Below are positions 1 to 6,238 of a stretch of DNA of 10,190 bases, in pieces. Position 1 is the stretch's first letter. Every line of letters starts with the position of its first letter. Source of the DNA: Thermoplasmata archaeon (GTDB lineage Archaea; Thermoplasmatota; Thermoplasmata; Thermoplasmatales; Thermoplasmataceae); contig JAKBQK010000062.1 in NCBI GenBank assembly GCA_021835265.1, forward strand, positions 1-10,190, in the 5' to 3' direction. Below the pieces are notes generated by a model. The model was not told the DNA's origin. It made no database searches and saw nothing but the letters and a program-made list of their open reading frames with translations. Made by a program: the position numbers and the translations under genes.

Positions 1-50
1 CTCCCATAATTGTCTACCATTTCTACGATCGATGCCATTAATTCTCCCAT
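1..50 (-). CDS. 5' end of an unidentified gene (partial, 16 codons)
   Basis: Reading leftward from the ATG at 50-48, the frame stays open to the window edge and encodes MGELMASIVEMVDNYG. The start is supported by a TATA-like box centred about 25 bases upstream (72-79), the spacing expected for a leaderless archaeal mRNA. No Shine-Dalgarno lies between box and ATG. The visible residues could form an amphipathic helix but are too few to name a family. The gene lies downstream of the MFS transporter on the same strand but has its own promoter, so it is probably a separate transcription unit. An in-frame second Met at codon 5 is a less likely start. Confidence 0.55.
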   Translation of the reverse strand, partial: MGELMASIVEMVDNYG

Positions 51-71
51 ATGGTAATTAGCAAGCGGTTA

Positions 72-84
72 TTATAAAATTTGG
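72..84 (-). promoter_or_regulatory. TATA box and BRE of the leftmost gene
   Basis: On the minus strand, TTTTATAA (79 to 72) is preceded directly by CCAAA (84 to 80), resembling an archaeal BRE plus TATA element. The box centre is about 25.5 bases from the ATG at 50, so transcription should start at or next to the start codon. The remaining bases between this box and the transporter stop (85-165) are AT-rich and hold nothing else I can support. Confidence 0.6.
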
Positions 85-165
85 ATTGTTTACACATATT
101 ATATATGAAATTTTTATGAATTATAAATATTGTTTAGGAAATTAAGCCATTATCTGCAGCTAATG

Positions 166-1395
166 TCAGTCTATTACGGGCTTGTAGTCTATATTTGCAT
201 TCTTTGTTTCAATTCCGAAATAGAACCAGTAAACAGATGCAAACAGTCCCAGAGCCCAGAGTATGACGTTGATCAGTAGAAAGTTAGATAGATTCAGGGT
301 GCTGGTATAAAAAGTGAATATCGGGTATGCTATCATGGGCCATAGTCTGGTCAGGCCAATAAGTGCCGATCTGTTTCTTGTACCGTAAAGTTCAGGTTCA
401 AGAACAGACCTTGAAGCATAGGCAAACTCACTCATGAACATGTTTGCAAAAAGTAGTGGAAGAAATATAAGCATGTTAGTAAGATAGGGCACCATTATGA
501 AAATTGCAACCATTGTAACTGTGCCAAACAGGAAGGAGAGTAATGTATAATTCTTTCTTCCTCTCGAAATGAGTGGAGCTGCAATGAAGCCAGCTACAGA
601 AGAACCTAACAGTGCTACAAATATAATCAGATCATCCTCTGAGCTACTTGGAAACTCTATGGGTGCAAGAACATATGCCATGAGACCAAATGTAAGATAC
701 TGAGAGACTGCTATTACTCCCAGAAAAATAAATGAGGGAATGAGACCTGGCTGGGAAATTCTTTCACCATCGTCCTTCAGGTCTATCTTATCCCTCTCTC
801 TTCTGTATTCATCTGTGTTTCCGGTTTCCTTCAGCCACATCTGTGACTCTGGAATCACTCTTCTTAGAGCGACAATAAATAAAATCAGAAACAATGACCC
901 GATTAAAAGAACAGCTCTGTCCTGGAGATTATTAACCACAATGAAGAAGAGGCCTGCCATGAGAGCGCTTCCGATATTATCCATATTTGTTAGTATTGTA
1001 AGCCAGAATGGTCTCTTATCTGCATCTGTGTTTTCTGCGACAAGTGAAAGTGATGATGGTTCTTCTCCACCTACTCCAAATTCTGCCAGTATCAGGCCGA
1101 GTAGCAGCGGAATGAAGTTATAACTTAAACTTATAATAATAATTCCTACTGTATAAAATGACATGGTAATAAGAAAAACCTTTTTTCTGCCAACGGCATC
1201 GGCAAGAAATCCCATGGAGAGATTACCTGCCGGAACAACCAGTGGGCCGATTAAAAGAAATATTAGTTTTCCTGTGTGATTGAGATTTCCTATTATGGAC
1301 CCAGACGCAGCAAGCGGTCCAATTGTGCCAACTATACCCCAGAAAATAAATGCAAAGGATGTTGATGCAAGAAGAGATGTTCTATATTTATTCAT
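166..1395 (-). CDS. MFS transporter under a TPP riboswitch, predicted thiamine or precursor uptake
   Basis: This is a 409-residue major facilitator superfamily permease of normal length with about 12 hydrophobic membrane segments. The signature loop after TM2 is visible as GFLADAVGRKK (about residues 62-72), and FGVGGEEPS (about 106-114) resembles the glycine/glutamate motif of sugar-porter-like MFS members. A charged cytoplasmic loop follows TM6. I chose the ATG at 1395 because GGAGGT lies 7 bases upstream. An in-frame ATG at 1410 overlaps that Shine-Dalgarno and would add five residues (MEVFY). The family alone gives no substrate. The TPP aptamer 68 bases upstream implies repression when thiamine pyrophosphate is plentiful, so the cargo is probably thiamine or a related pyrimidine or thiazole compound. 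MFS genes behind THI elements in Thermoplasma were proposed as thiamine transporters. The substrate is inference. Confidence 0.9.
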   Translation of the reverse strand: MNKYRTSLLASTSFAFIFWGIVGTIGPLAASGSIIGNLNHTGKLIFLLIGPLVVPAGNLSMGFLADAVGRKKVFLITMSFYTVGIIIISLSYNFIPLLLGLILAEFGVGGEEPSSLSLVAENTDADKRPFWLTILTNMDNIGSALMAGLFFIVVNNLQDRAVLLIGSLFLILFIVALRRVIPESQMWLKETGNTDEYRRERDKIDLKDDGERISQPGLIPSFIFLGVIAVSQYLTFGLMAYVLAPIEFPSSSEDDLIIFVALLGSSVAGFIAAPLISRGRKNYTLLSFLFGTVTMVAIFIMVPYLTNMLIFLPLLFANMFMSEFAYASRSVLEPELYGTRNRSALIGLTRLWPMIAYPIFTFYTSTLNLSNFLLINVILWALGLFASVYWFYFGIETKNANIDYKPVID

Positions 1396-1402
1396 ATAGA
1401 AT

Positions 1403-1408
1403 ACCTCC
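1403..1408 (-). promoter_or_regulatory. Shine-Dalgarno that decides the transporter start
   Basis: GGAGGT on the minus strand lies 7 bases before the ATG at 1395. It sits inside the first codons of the alternative ATG at 1410, arguing for the shorter protein. A strong ribosome-binding site fits a leadered mRNA and is the element a riboswitch acting on translation would mask. I found no long complementary stretch in the leader, so masking is not shown. Confidence 0.65.
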
Positions 1409-1462
1409 ATAAAATAAATCTATTACAGACAAACTCCTTTTTACGATATCGTATGTTGTATC

Positions 1463-1545
1463 CATCTTCTCCCTCCGCCGGCATTACCCGGGTCAGGTTC
1501 AAAGGGTCGATCTTCTGATCCTCTCAGCCAATGGCTCCCCTGAAC
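1463..1545 (-). promoter_or_regulatory. TPP riboswitch (THI element)
   Basis: Read on the minus strand, the hallmark blocks of the thiamine pyrophosphate aptamer occur in order. GGGGAGCC comes first, then GGCTGAGAGG, containing the pyrimidine-sensing CUGAGA. ACCCTTTGAACCTGA follows, then CCGGGTAATGCCGGC, the P4/L5 hairpin with the invariant GUAAUG-type loop, and GGAGGGA closes the element. P3 is very short: GATC, AGAA, GATC form a four-pair hairpin. The aptamer binds TPP and controls the MFS gene that starts 68 bases downstream. The spacer holds the palindrome TACGATATCGTA and no obvious uridine-rich terminator, so I cannot tell whether control is at transcription or translation. Few riboswitch classes are known in archaea; this class is established in Thermoplasma. 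Confidence 0.95.
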
Positions 1546-1564
1546 ATAACTTAATTTTATCAAA

Positions 1565-1572
1565 TTATTAAA
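1565..1572 (-). promoter_or_regulatory. Probable TATA box of the riboswitch-transporter mRNA
   Basis: TTTAATAA on the minus strand is centred about 25 bases before the first bases of the aptamer (near 1543-1545). Transcription would therefore begin at the aptamer, leaving a leader of roughly 150 bases. The box is an imperfect match in an AT-rich stretch, so the exact position is uncertain. Confidence 0.45.
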
Positions 1573-1647
1573 CTGTTTTGTTTTAATAATGGTATCTTAG
1601 TATAGTTCTCCCTTGACATTCATCATGAGGTAAAATATGAATAACTC

Positions 1648-1694
1648 TTTTATAACACAATGTCCCAATTCGAAATAATGGATATTTTTTTAAG
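1648..1694 (+). promoter_or_regulatory. polB promoter region with two candidate TATA boxes
   Basis: Two boxes compete. TTTTATAA at 1648-1655 is the better match; its centre is 26.5 bases before an ATG at 1678 that opens a 12-codon mini-ORF, not polB. TTTTTTTAAG at 1685-1694 is a weaker match, but its centre is about 26 bases before the polB ATG at 1716 and would give a leaderless polB mRNA. The palindrome ATATGCATAT (1699-1708) sits just before the polB start and could be a regulator site. The gap of about 170 bases (1546-1715) is a divergent promoter region shared with the riboswitch transporter. Confidence 0.45.
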
Positions 1695-1716
1695 CTGGAT
1701 ATGCATATTTAGCTGA
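1678..1716 (+). other. Candidate leaderless upstream mini-ORF of polB
   Basis: The ATG at 1678, at the expected +1 of the TTTTATAA box, opens 12 codons (MDIFLSWICIFS). The TGA (1714-1716) overlaps the polB ATG as TGATG. This geometry is typical of translational coupling, in which a ribosome finishing the small frame restarts on the next ATG. There is no Shine-Dalgarno in front of polB, which fits either coupling or a leaderless polB mRNA from the nearer box. The frame is short enough to arise by chance. Confidence 0.3.
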
Positions 1717-4094
1717 TGAAAATAAGTCTTAGAATAATTTCATCCTCATACAGAACTTCAGATACTGTTTTGGAGATATTTGGGAGGACAATCGACGGAA
1801 CATCAGTAACGGTCCTGTGTGGTGGTTTCGATCCATATTTTGATGTTATAGAGCCAAATGAGCAGGAGATAGAAGGAATCAAGAAGAATCAAGAATTCAA
1901 GAGAATGGAGAACCTTGAACTATGGGTCAAGGGAGAGACAAGAAAAGCAATAAGAATTTATGTTAATCATCCATATAAAGTGCCAGAACTGCGCTCCCTT
2001 TTTGTTTCCACAGTAATGGCTGCAGATATACCTTTTCACCACAGATTCATCTACGATCTTGACCTTGGGGCCTGTATTGAGGTAGAAGGTGAGGAAGTCA
2101 TTGACAGAAATAGATATCATACCGATATGGTTTTAAAAACCGATATTAAAGGCATAAGAACAACTGATGATTTCACACCTGATGTAAGGGTACTTAGCTT
2201 TGACATAGAGAATGCATTTCCACCAGATGAAGGTGACACTTACGGAAAGATCATAGTAATAGGCTACTCCATAAGAAGCAAAAAGGGGACAGAAACCGAG
2301 AAAGGTGCCATTACGGGAGAAGAGAAGGAAATTCTTTCAAATTTTAATAAGCTTATTCTGGAAAAGGACCCTGATATTATCATAGGATACAACATAGATG
2401 GGTACGATCTACCTGTAATTGAATACAGGATGGAACGGTACAGACTCACGCTTGATATAGGACGGGACGGAACAAAGGCAAGGAGGATGAACGGTCAGTT
2501 CTGGAGGGTAAAGGGAAGGATAATAAGTGACGTATGGTGGAACGTAAAAAAGATCCTGAAACCAAAACATGAAACTCTTAATTATGTTGCAATGGAACTC
2601 CTGAACGAAGGAAAGGATGATGTTGACAGGCTCAACATTATGGAAGAATATAAGAATAGACCTAAGGAAGTCATTGACTATTGTATTAAGGATGCAGATC
2701 TAACACTGAGGATCATGGAAAAGATGCGGGTTGTTGATAGAAATATGTTCATGTCTACTGTTACCAAACTTCCACTGGAGGATACAACAAATGGCGGAAC
2801 AAGTAATTATGTGGATTCTTTGCTCATAAGACTGGCAACGCAAAGGAATATTGCAGTTCCAATGACAGCAAGTCAGGCGCTCAAGGACAGGGCAATAGAA
2901 GGCGGCCATGTGGAGTCAATAGGAGCAGGACTGTATGATATGGTGATAGTACTTGACTTCAAAAGCATGTATCCATCCATAATTATGAAATACAATATAT
3001 GTTTCACCACATTAAGTGAAAAAGGAACTATTATTTCGCCTACAGGGGCAAGATTTCTGGATCCATCTGTGAGGAAAGGACTAATTCCTGAATTATTGCA
3101 GACTCTAATGGCAAGAAGGGATCAGGTAAAAAAGCAGATGAAGCAGGCCACGGGAGACGAAAAGGACTATTTAGACGGAGTGCAGAATGCCATTAAAATT
3201 CTAATGAACACCTTTTATGGTGTCCTCGCTTCTTCATTTTACAGATTCACAAATCCGGAACTGGGTAGCTCGGTTACTTCCTTTGCAAGAAATACGATCA
3301 TGGGTCTCATTGATAAACTCAAGAAAAAGGATCTAAAGGTGATATACGGTGATACAGATAGCGTTTTCATTGAGTCAGGAAAGAAGGAGCTGACTGATGC
3401 GATAAAAATGGGAAATGATCTGAGCAAAGAAATTTCTGACGATTTGCACATTCTGATCGAGTTCGAAAAAATTATGGATCCTTTCTTTTCACATGGAGCG
3501 AAGAAGAGATACGTGGGGAAGATAGTCTATCCTATGGATAGTGCTGGAGAAATGCTTGTGAGAGGATACGAGGTTAGGAGAACTGACTCCTTTGATATGC
3601 AGAGTGAACTGCTTGAATCGGTGTTTGATTCATTGATGAAAAAAGATGTATCAGGGGCAAGAAAAAACGCGGTAGACGTTATAGAAAGAATGATCAGTGG
3701 GGATAGGAGCATAGATATATCTAAACTGGTTATTTCAAGATCGGTTAAGGATTCAGCATCCTATGCAAACGCTGATTCCATGGCAAATGTGAGAGCCGCA
3801 AGAAAACTGCAGGAAAGAGGTGAAAGGTTCATACCTGGAATGAAGGTTTCCTGGATAGTTACCAATAGCAGGGTAACACCACAGGAAGTGGAACCATATA
3901 TTGACGGAGAGAAATTTGAGGACGAACCTGACTGGCTTTATTACGCAAAAAGGGTTGAGGAAACTGTAAACAGAGTGTTTGAGAGTCTCGATGAGCCCAT
4001 ACACCTGGTGGAGCAGGGTTCCAAATCTGGGAAAAGGCAACAGGCTGTGCATCACAGCAAGAATACTACACTTGATAGTTTCATGGAGGGATAG
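1716..4094 (+). CDS. polB: Family B DNA polymerase with 3'-5' proofreading exonuclease
   Basis: This 792-residue replicative or repair DNA polymerase has the length of single-chain archaeal PolB enzymes. The N-terminal domain keeps P40 and V89, matching positions of the Pyrococcus enzyme's uracil-sensing pocket. Exonuclease motifs are intact: Exo I DIE (D163, E165), Exo II NIDGYD (N226 to D231) and Exo III YCIKD (Y322, D326). Polymerase motifs follow: A, DFKSMYPS (from D414); B, KILMNTFYG (K494 to G502); C, YGDTDS (D546 and D548, metal ligands); and KKRY (596-599). The extreme C-terminus, TTLDSFM, resembles a weak PCNA-interacting peptide. No intein interrupts the motifs. It heads a three-gene run with a GGR-family oxidoreductase starting one base after its stop. 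Identification is secure; which of the cell's polymerases it is cannot be told here. Confidence 0.97.
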   Translation: MKISLRIISSSYRTSDTVLEIFGRTIDGTSVTVLCGGFDPYFDVIEPNEQEIEGIKKNQEFKRMENLELWVKGETRKAIRIYVNHPYKVPELRSLFVSTVMAADIPFHHRFIYDLDLGACIEVEGEEVIDRNRYHTDMVLKTDIKGIRTTDDFTPDVRVLSFDIENAFPPDEGDTYGKIIVIGYSIRSKKGTETEKGAITGEEKEILSNFNKLILEKDPDIIIGYNIDGYDLPVIEYRMERYRLTLDIGRDGTKARRMNGQFWRVKGRIISDVWWNVKKILKPKHETLNYVAMELLNEGKDDVDRLNIMEEYKNRPKEVIDYCIKDADLTLRIMEKMRVVDRNMFMSTVTKLPLEDTTNGGTSNYVDSLLIRLATQRNIAVPMTASQALKDRAIEGGHVESIGAGLYDMVIVLDFKSMYPSIIMKYNICFTTLSEKGTIISPTGARFLDPSVRKGLIPELLQTLMARRDQVKKQMKQATGDEKDYLDGVQNAIKILMNTFYGVLASSFYRFTNPELGSSVTSFARNTIMGLIDKLKKKDLKVIYGDTDSVFIESGKKELTDAIKMGNDLSKEISDDLHILIEFEKIMDPFFSHGAKKRYVGKIVYPMDSAGEMLVRGYEVRRTDSFDMQSELLESVFDSLMKKDVSGARKNAVDVIERMISGDRSIDISKLVISRSVKDSASYANADSMANVRAARKLQERGERFIPGMKVSWIVTNSRVTPQEVEPYIDGEKFEDEPDWLYYAKRVEETVNRVFESLDEPIHLVEQGSKSGKRQQAVHHSKNTTLDSFMEG

Positions 4095-4098
4095 ATTG
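4085..4098 (+). promoter_or_regulatory. Shine-Dalgarno and TTG start of the GGR-family gene
   Basis: GGAGGG (4085-4090) lies inside the last codons of polB and is followed after 5 bases by TTG (4096-4098), which begins the family's usual N-terminus (M/L)FDFVVIGGG. The polB stop TAG occupies 4092-4094, one base before the TTG. The in-frame ATG at 3979 would add 39 residues unlike the family and overlap polB by 116 bases, so I rejected it. Confidence 0.75.
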
Positions 4099-5247
4099 TT
4101 TGATTTTGTTGTCATTGGGGGAGGACCCAGTGGCTCCTATTGCACTCAAAGGCTGGCGAAAAGAGGGTTTAAGGTAGCACAGCTTGAGGAGCATCAATCC
4201 ATCGGAAAGCCTGTTGAATGCACTGGTCTTGTTTCAAGAAGAGTGACTTCAATGGTAAAGACGGATTCAGTGGTAAACAGAGTCCATGGTGCAAACATAT
4301 ACTTTCCAGATGGCAACCACATAAGAATTGGAAAGGAAGAGGAAACCATAGTGCTGGAAAGGGATCGTTTTGATCAGGATGCTGCTGCCATGTCCATTGG
4401 GAATGGTGCAGAGCTGATGCTAAATGCAAGGGTAAAGGACATAAAGAGACAGGATAGGAAAATGAAGATCACCCTGAGGAGAAATGGAAACATAGAAGAA
4501 GTAGAGGCTCTTGCAGTTGTAGGAGCAGACGGGGCAAACAGTATCACAAGAAAGGTACTGTTCCCTGATCAAAGGTTCAGGAGGATTATTTCCGCGTATC
4601 AGATCGATGGTGCTGATAGGATGGAAGATCAGGATAATGTAAACGTCTTTCTTGGTAATAAATTCAGCAATGGCTATTTTGCATGGGGTACTCCGGCTGG
4701 AGACTTCTCTCGCATTGGAACTGCTGGATTTGGATTAACGAGAGAAAAATTCAATTACCTTTACAAAAGGTATCTAAATCCAAATAAAATATCAATAACC
4801 GGCGGCCCTATTCCCATAAGTTTCCTCAGAAGACCATATGGTGATGGTGCATTGTTAGTTGGAGATGCAGCAGGTATAGTGAAACCACTCAGCGGTGGTG
4901 GTATTTATACTGGAATGGTCTCAGGAGAAAAGGCTGCAATAACAATGGAACGGGCATATGAAAAGGAGGATTTTTCAGAAGGAACACTTTCCCTATACAA
5001 CAAACTGTGGAAAAAAGAATTAGGTGCAGAACTTAAGAGAGATTTCAGGATACAAAAACTATACTCAAGAATCACTGACACCTCATTTAACATCATAGGC
5101 AGAAAGATAACCACTGAGAAAATGACACATTTAATCAATACCATAGGGGATATTGATTATCCCTCAAGAGTTGTTCTTAAAATGCTCATCAGGAATCCAT
5201 CCATAGTTAGAAACGTATTATTTCCAAGGAAAGAAAAGAATGCATAA
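4096..5247 (+). CDS. Geranylgeranyl reductase family FAD-dependent oxidoreductase
   Basis: This 383-residue flavoprotein has a Rossmann FAD-binding start, VVIGGGPSG (5-13), with the acidic ribose-binding residues at E31/E32. The GGR-family segment KPVECTGLVS covers 38-47. The second FAD motif, LVGDAAGIVKPLSGGG, has G256 and D257 at its core. Archaeal GGRs hydrogenate the isoprenoid double bonds of membrane ether lipids. The family's substrate-cavity motif YxWxFPx7G appears as FAWGTP plus seven residues to G208 (F195, W197, T199, P200), so two aromatic positions differ. With that divergence and the usual presence of several paralogues in archaea, I would not assign digeranylgeranylglycerophospholipid reduction with certainty. 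It is co-directional with polB and overlaps the following permease by 8 bases, indicating co-transcription. The TTG start may lower its translation. Confidence 0.88.
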   Translation: MFDFVVIGGGPSGSYCTQRLAKRGFKVAQLEEHQSIGKPVECTGLVSRRVTSMVKTDSVVNRVHGANIYFPDGNHIRIGKEEETIVLERDRFDQDAAAMSIGNGAELMLNARVKDIKRQDRKMKITLRRNGNIEEVEALAVVGADGANSITRKVLFPDQRFRRIISAYQIDGADRMEDQDNVNVFLGNKFSNGYFAWGTPAGDFSRIGTAGFGLTREKFNYLYKRYLNPNKISITGGPIPISFLRRPYGDGALLVGDAAGIVKPLSGGGIYTGMVSGEKAAITMERAYEKEDFSEGTLSLYNKLWKKELGAELKRDFRIQKLYSRITDTSFNIIGRKITTEKMTHLINTIGDIDYPSRVVLKMLIRNPSIVRNVLFPRKEKNA

Positions 5248-6082
5248 CGAAACTAAGTACTCATTTTTAATCATAATAGCAACTCTTTCGTGGGGAGTCA
5301 CATTTCCACTGATCAAGATATCACTGGAATACATGTCCCCTGTAATATTTCTTGCCATAAGGTTCCTGATATCAACAATAGTGATGATTCCATTCATAAA
5401 AAACAGGAGTGATTTTACAGGATTGAAGCAGGGATTTATCGCCGGATTCTATCTGTTTCTTGGATATTACTTCCAGACCATAGGACTATATTTCACGACA
5501 CCTGCTATTTCGGGATTTGTTACCGGCCTTTACATAGTACTTGTTCCAGTAATTGCATACCTTATTTATCGCCAGAGAATTTCAAAAAGTGATCTATCGG
5601 CCGTAACTCTTGCATTTGTTGGTCTTTTGATTATTACAGTGGGAGAGGTAAGTAACTTTTCACTTCAGCTAGGAGATCTTCTTACTTTCATATGTGCCGT
5701 TGGATACGCAATGCAGATAATCTATGTTTCAAGGAATAATAAGCTGGATATGGTGAAATTTACCTTTTTTCAAATGGCAGCAGTTTCACTTTATTCAACC
5801 ATAGCAATACCTACCTTTAAGATATATTTCAACTTTTCATCTCCAATTCTCATCTTTACTATCGCTTTCACTGCAATTTTTGCAGGGGTTGTGGCATATT
5901 TTATAACCAACAAGGCACTTGTTTACGTGAAGCCTGAGAAGGCAAGCATAATAATGGTTTCAGAACCAGTGTTTGCTGCAATTTTCTCAGTCATACTTAC
6001 AGGAATACCACTTTCCTATTACACTATTGGAGGGGGAGCTCTGATGGTTATCGCAATGTTAATGACAATAGTGCTTGTGTGA
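5240..6082 (+). CDS. EamA/DMT superfamily permease
   Basis: This 280-residue integral membrane protein has ten hydrophobic segments in two repeated halves, the fold of drug/metabolite transporters (EamA, formerly DUF6). TM1 carries the typical ATLSWGVTFPLIK (14-26), and the second half has the usual NKALVYVKPEKASIIMVSEPVFAAI-type segment, with KPEKAS and EP before TM9. Members export or import metabolites such as amino acids; the substrate cannot be read here. Its ATG overlaps the end of the GGR-family gene by 8 bases, with a weak AAGGAAAG 7 to 14 bases upstream, so it is probably translated from the polB mRNA. No clear terminator follows. Confidence 0.92.
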   Translation: MHNETKYSFLIIIATLSWGVTFPLIKISLEYMSPVIFLAIRFLISTIVMIPFIKNRSDFTGLKQGFIAGFYLFLGYYFQTIGLYFTTPAISGFVTGLYIVLVPVIAYLIYRQRISKSDLSAVTLAFVGLLIITVGEVSNFSLQLGDLLTFICAVGYAMQIIYVSRNNKLDMVKFTFFQMAAVSLYSTIAIPTFKIYFNFSSPILIFTIAFTAIFAGVVAYFITNKALVYVKPEKASIIMVSEPVFAAIFSVILTGIPLSYYTIGGGALMVIAMLMTIVLV

Positions 6083-6238
6083 ACTCCATCCCTAAGTATA
6101 TATTATATTGGTGAAAACTTAATAAGTATCTAAGAAACTTGGAATCAATTAAATAATCATTATTAATACACAATAACGGCAACTTCACCTTACGCTTTTA
6201 ATATAAAAAATCTTGATAGAAGGATATGGATCCTAAGT
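6083..6238 (+). promoter_or_regulatory. Intergenic region with TATA box of the second MFS gene
   Basis: This AT-rich gap holds the box TTTTAATATAAA (6196-6207). Its centre is about 25 bases before an ATG at 6226, which is out of frame with the MFS protein starting at 6239. The gap also contains TAAGTAT three times (at 6093, 6123 and, running into the start codon, 6234). CCTAAGTAT is repeated exactly at 6091 and 6232, and an 11-base inverted repeat ACTTAATAAGT lies at 6117-6127. These could be regulator sites or chance AT-rich matches. Confidence 0.45.

Noticed and set aside
95..107. Inverted repeat CATAT-TAT-ATATG downstream of the MFS gene as a terminator
   Set aside because: A five-pair, entirely AT-rich stem in an AT-rich gap is expected by chance, and no distinct U-tract defines an end.
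740..1123. 127-codon plus-strand frame opposite the riboswitch-controlled MFS gene
   Set aside because: It is Ser/Ile/Leu-rich, a typical shadow of a membrane-protein gene; no supporting signals.
3979..4095. Upstream extension of the GGR-family gene to an in-frame ATG at 3979
   Set aside because: It would overlap the conserved end of polB by 116 bases and add 39 residues unlike the family. The TTG at 4096 has a well-spaced Shine-Dalgarno and gives the canonical N-terminus.
3753..4115. 120-codon minus-strand frame opposite the end of polB
   Set aside because: It is antisense to the conserved polymerase C-terminus with no promoter, ribosome site or recognisable domain.
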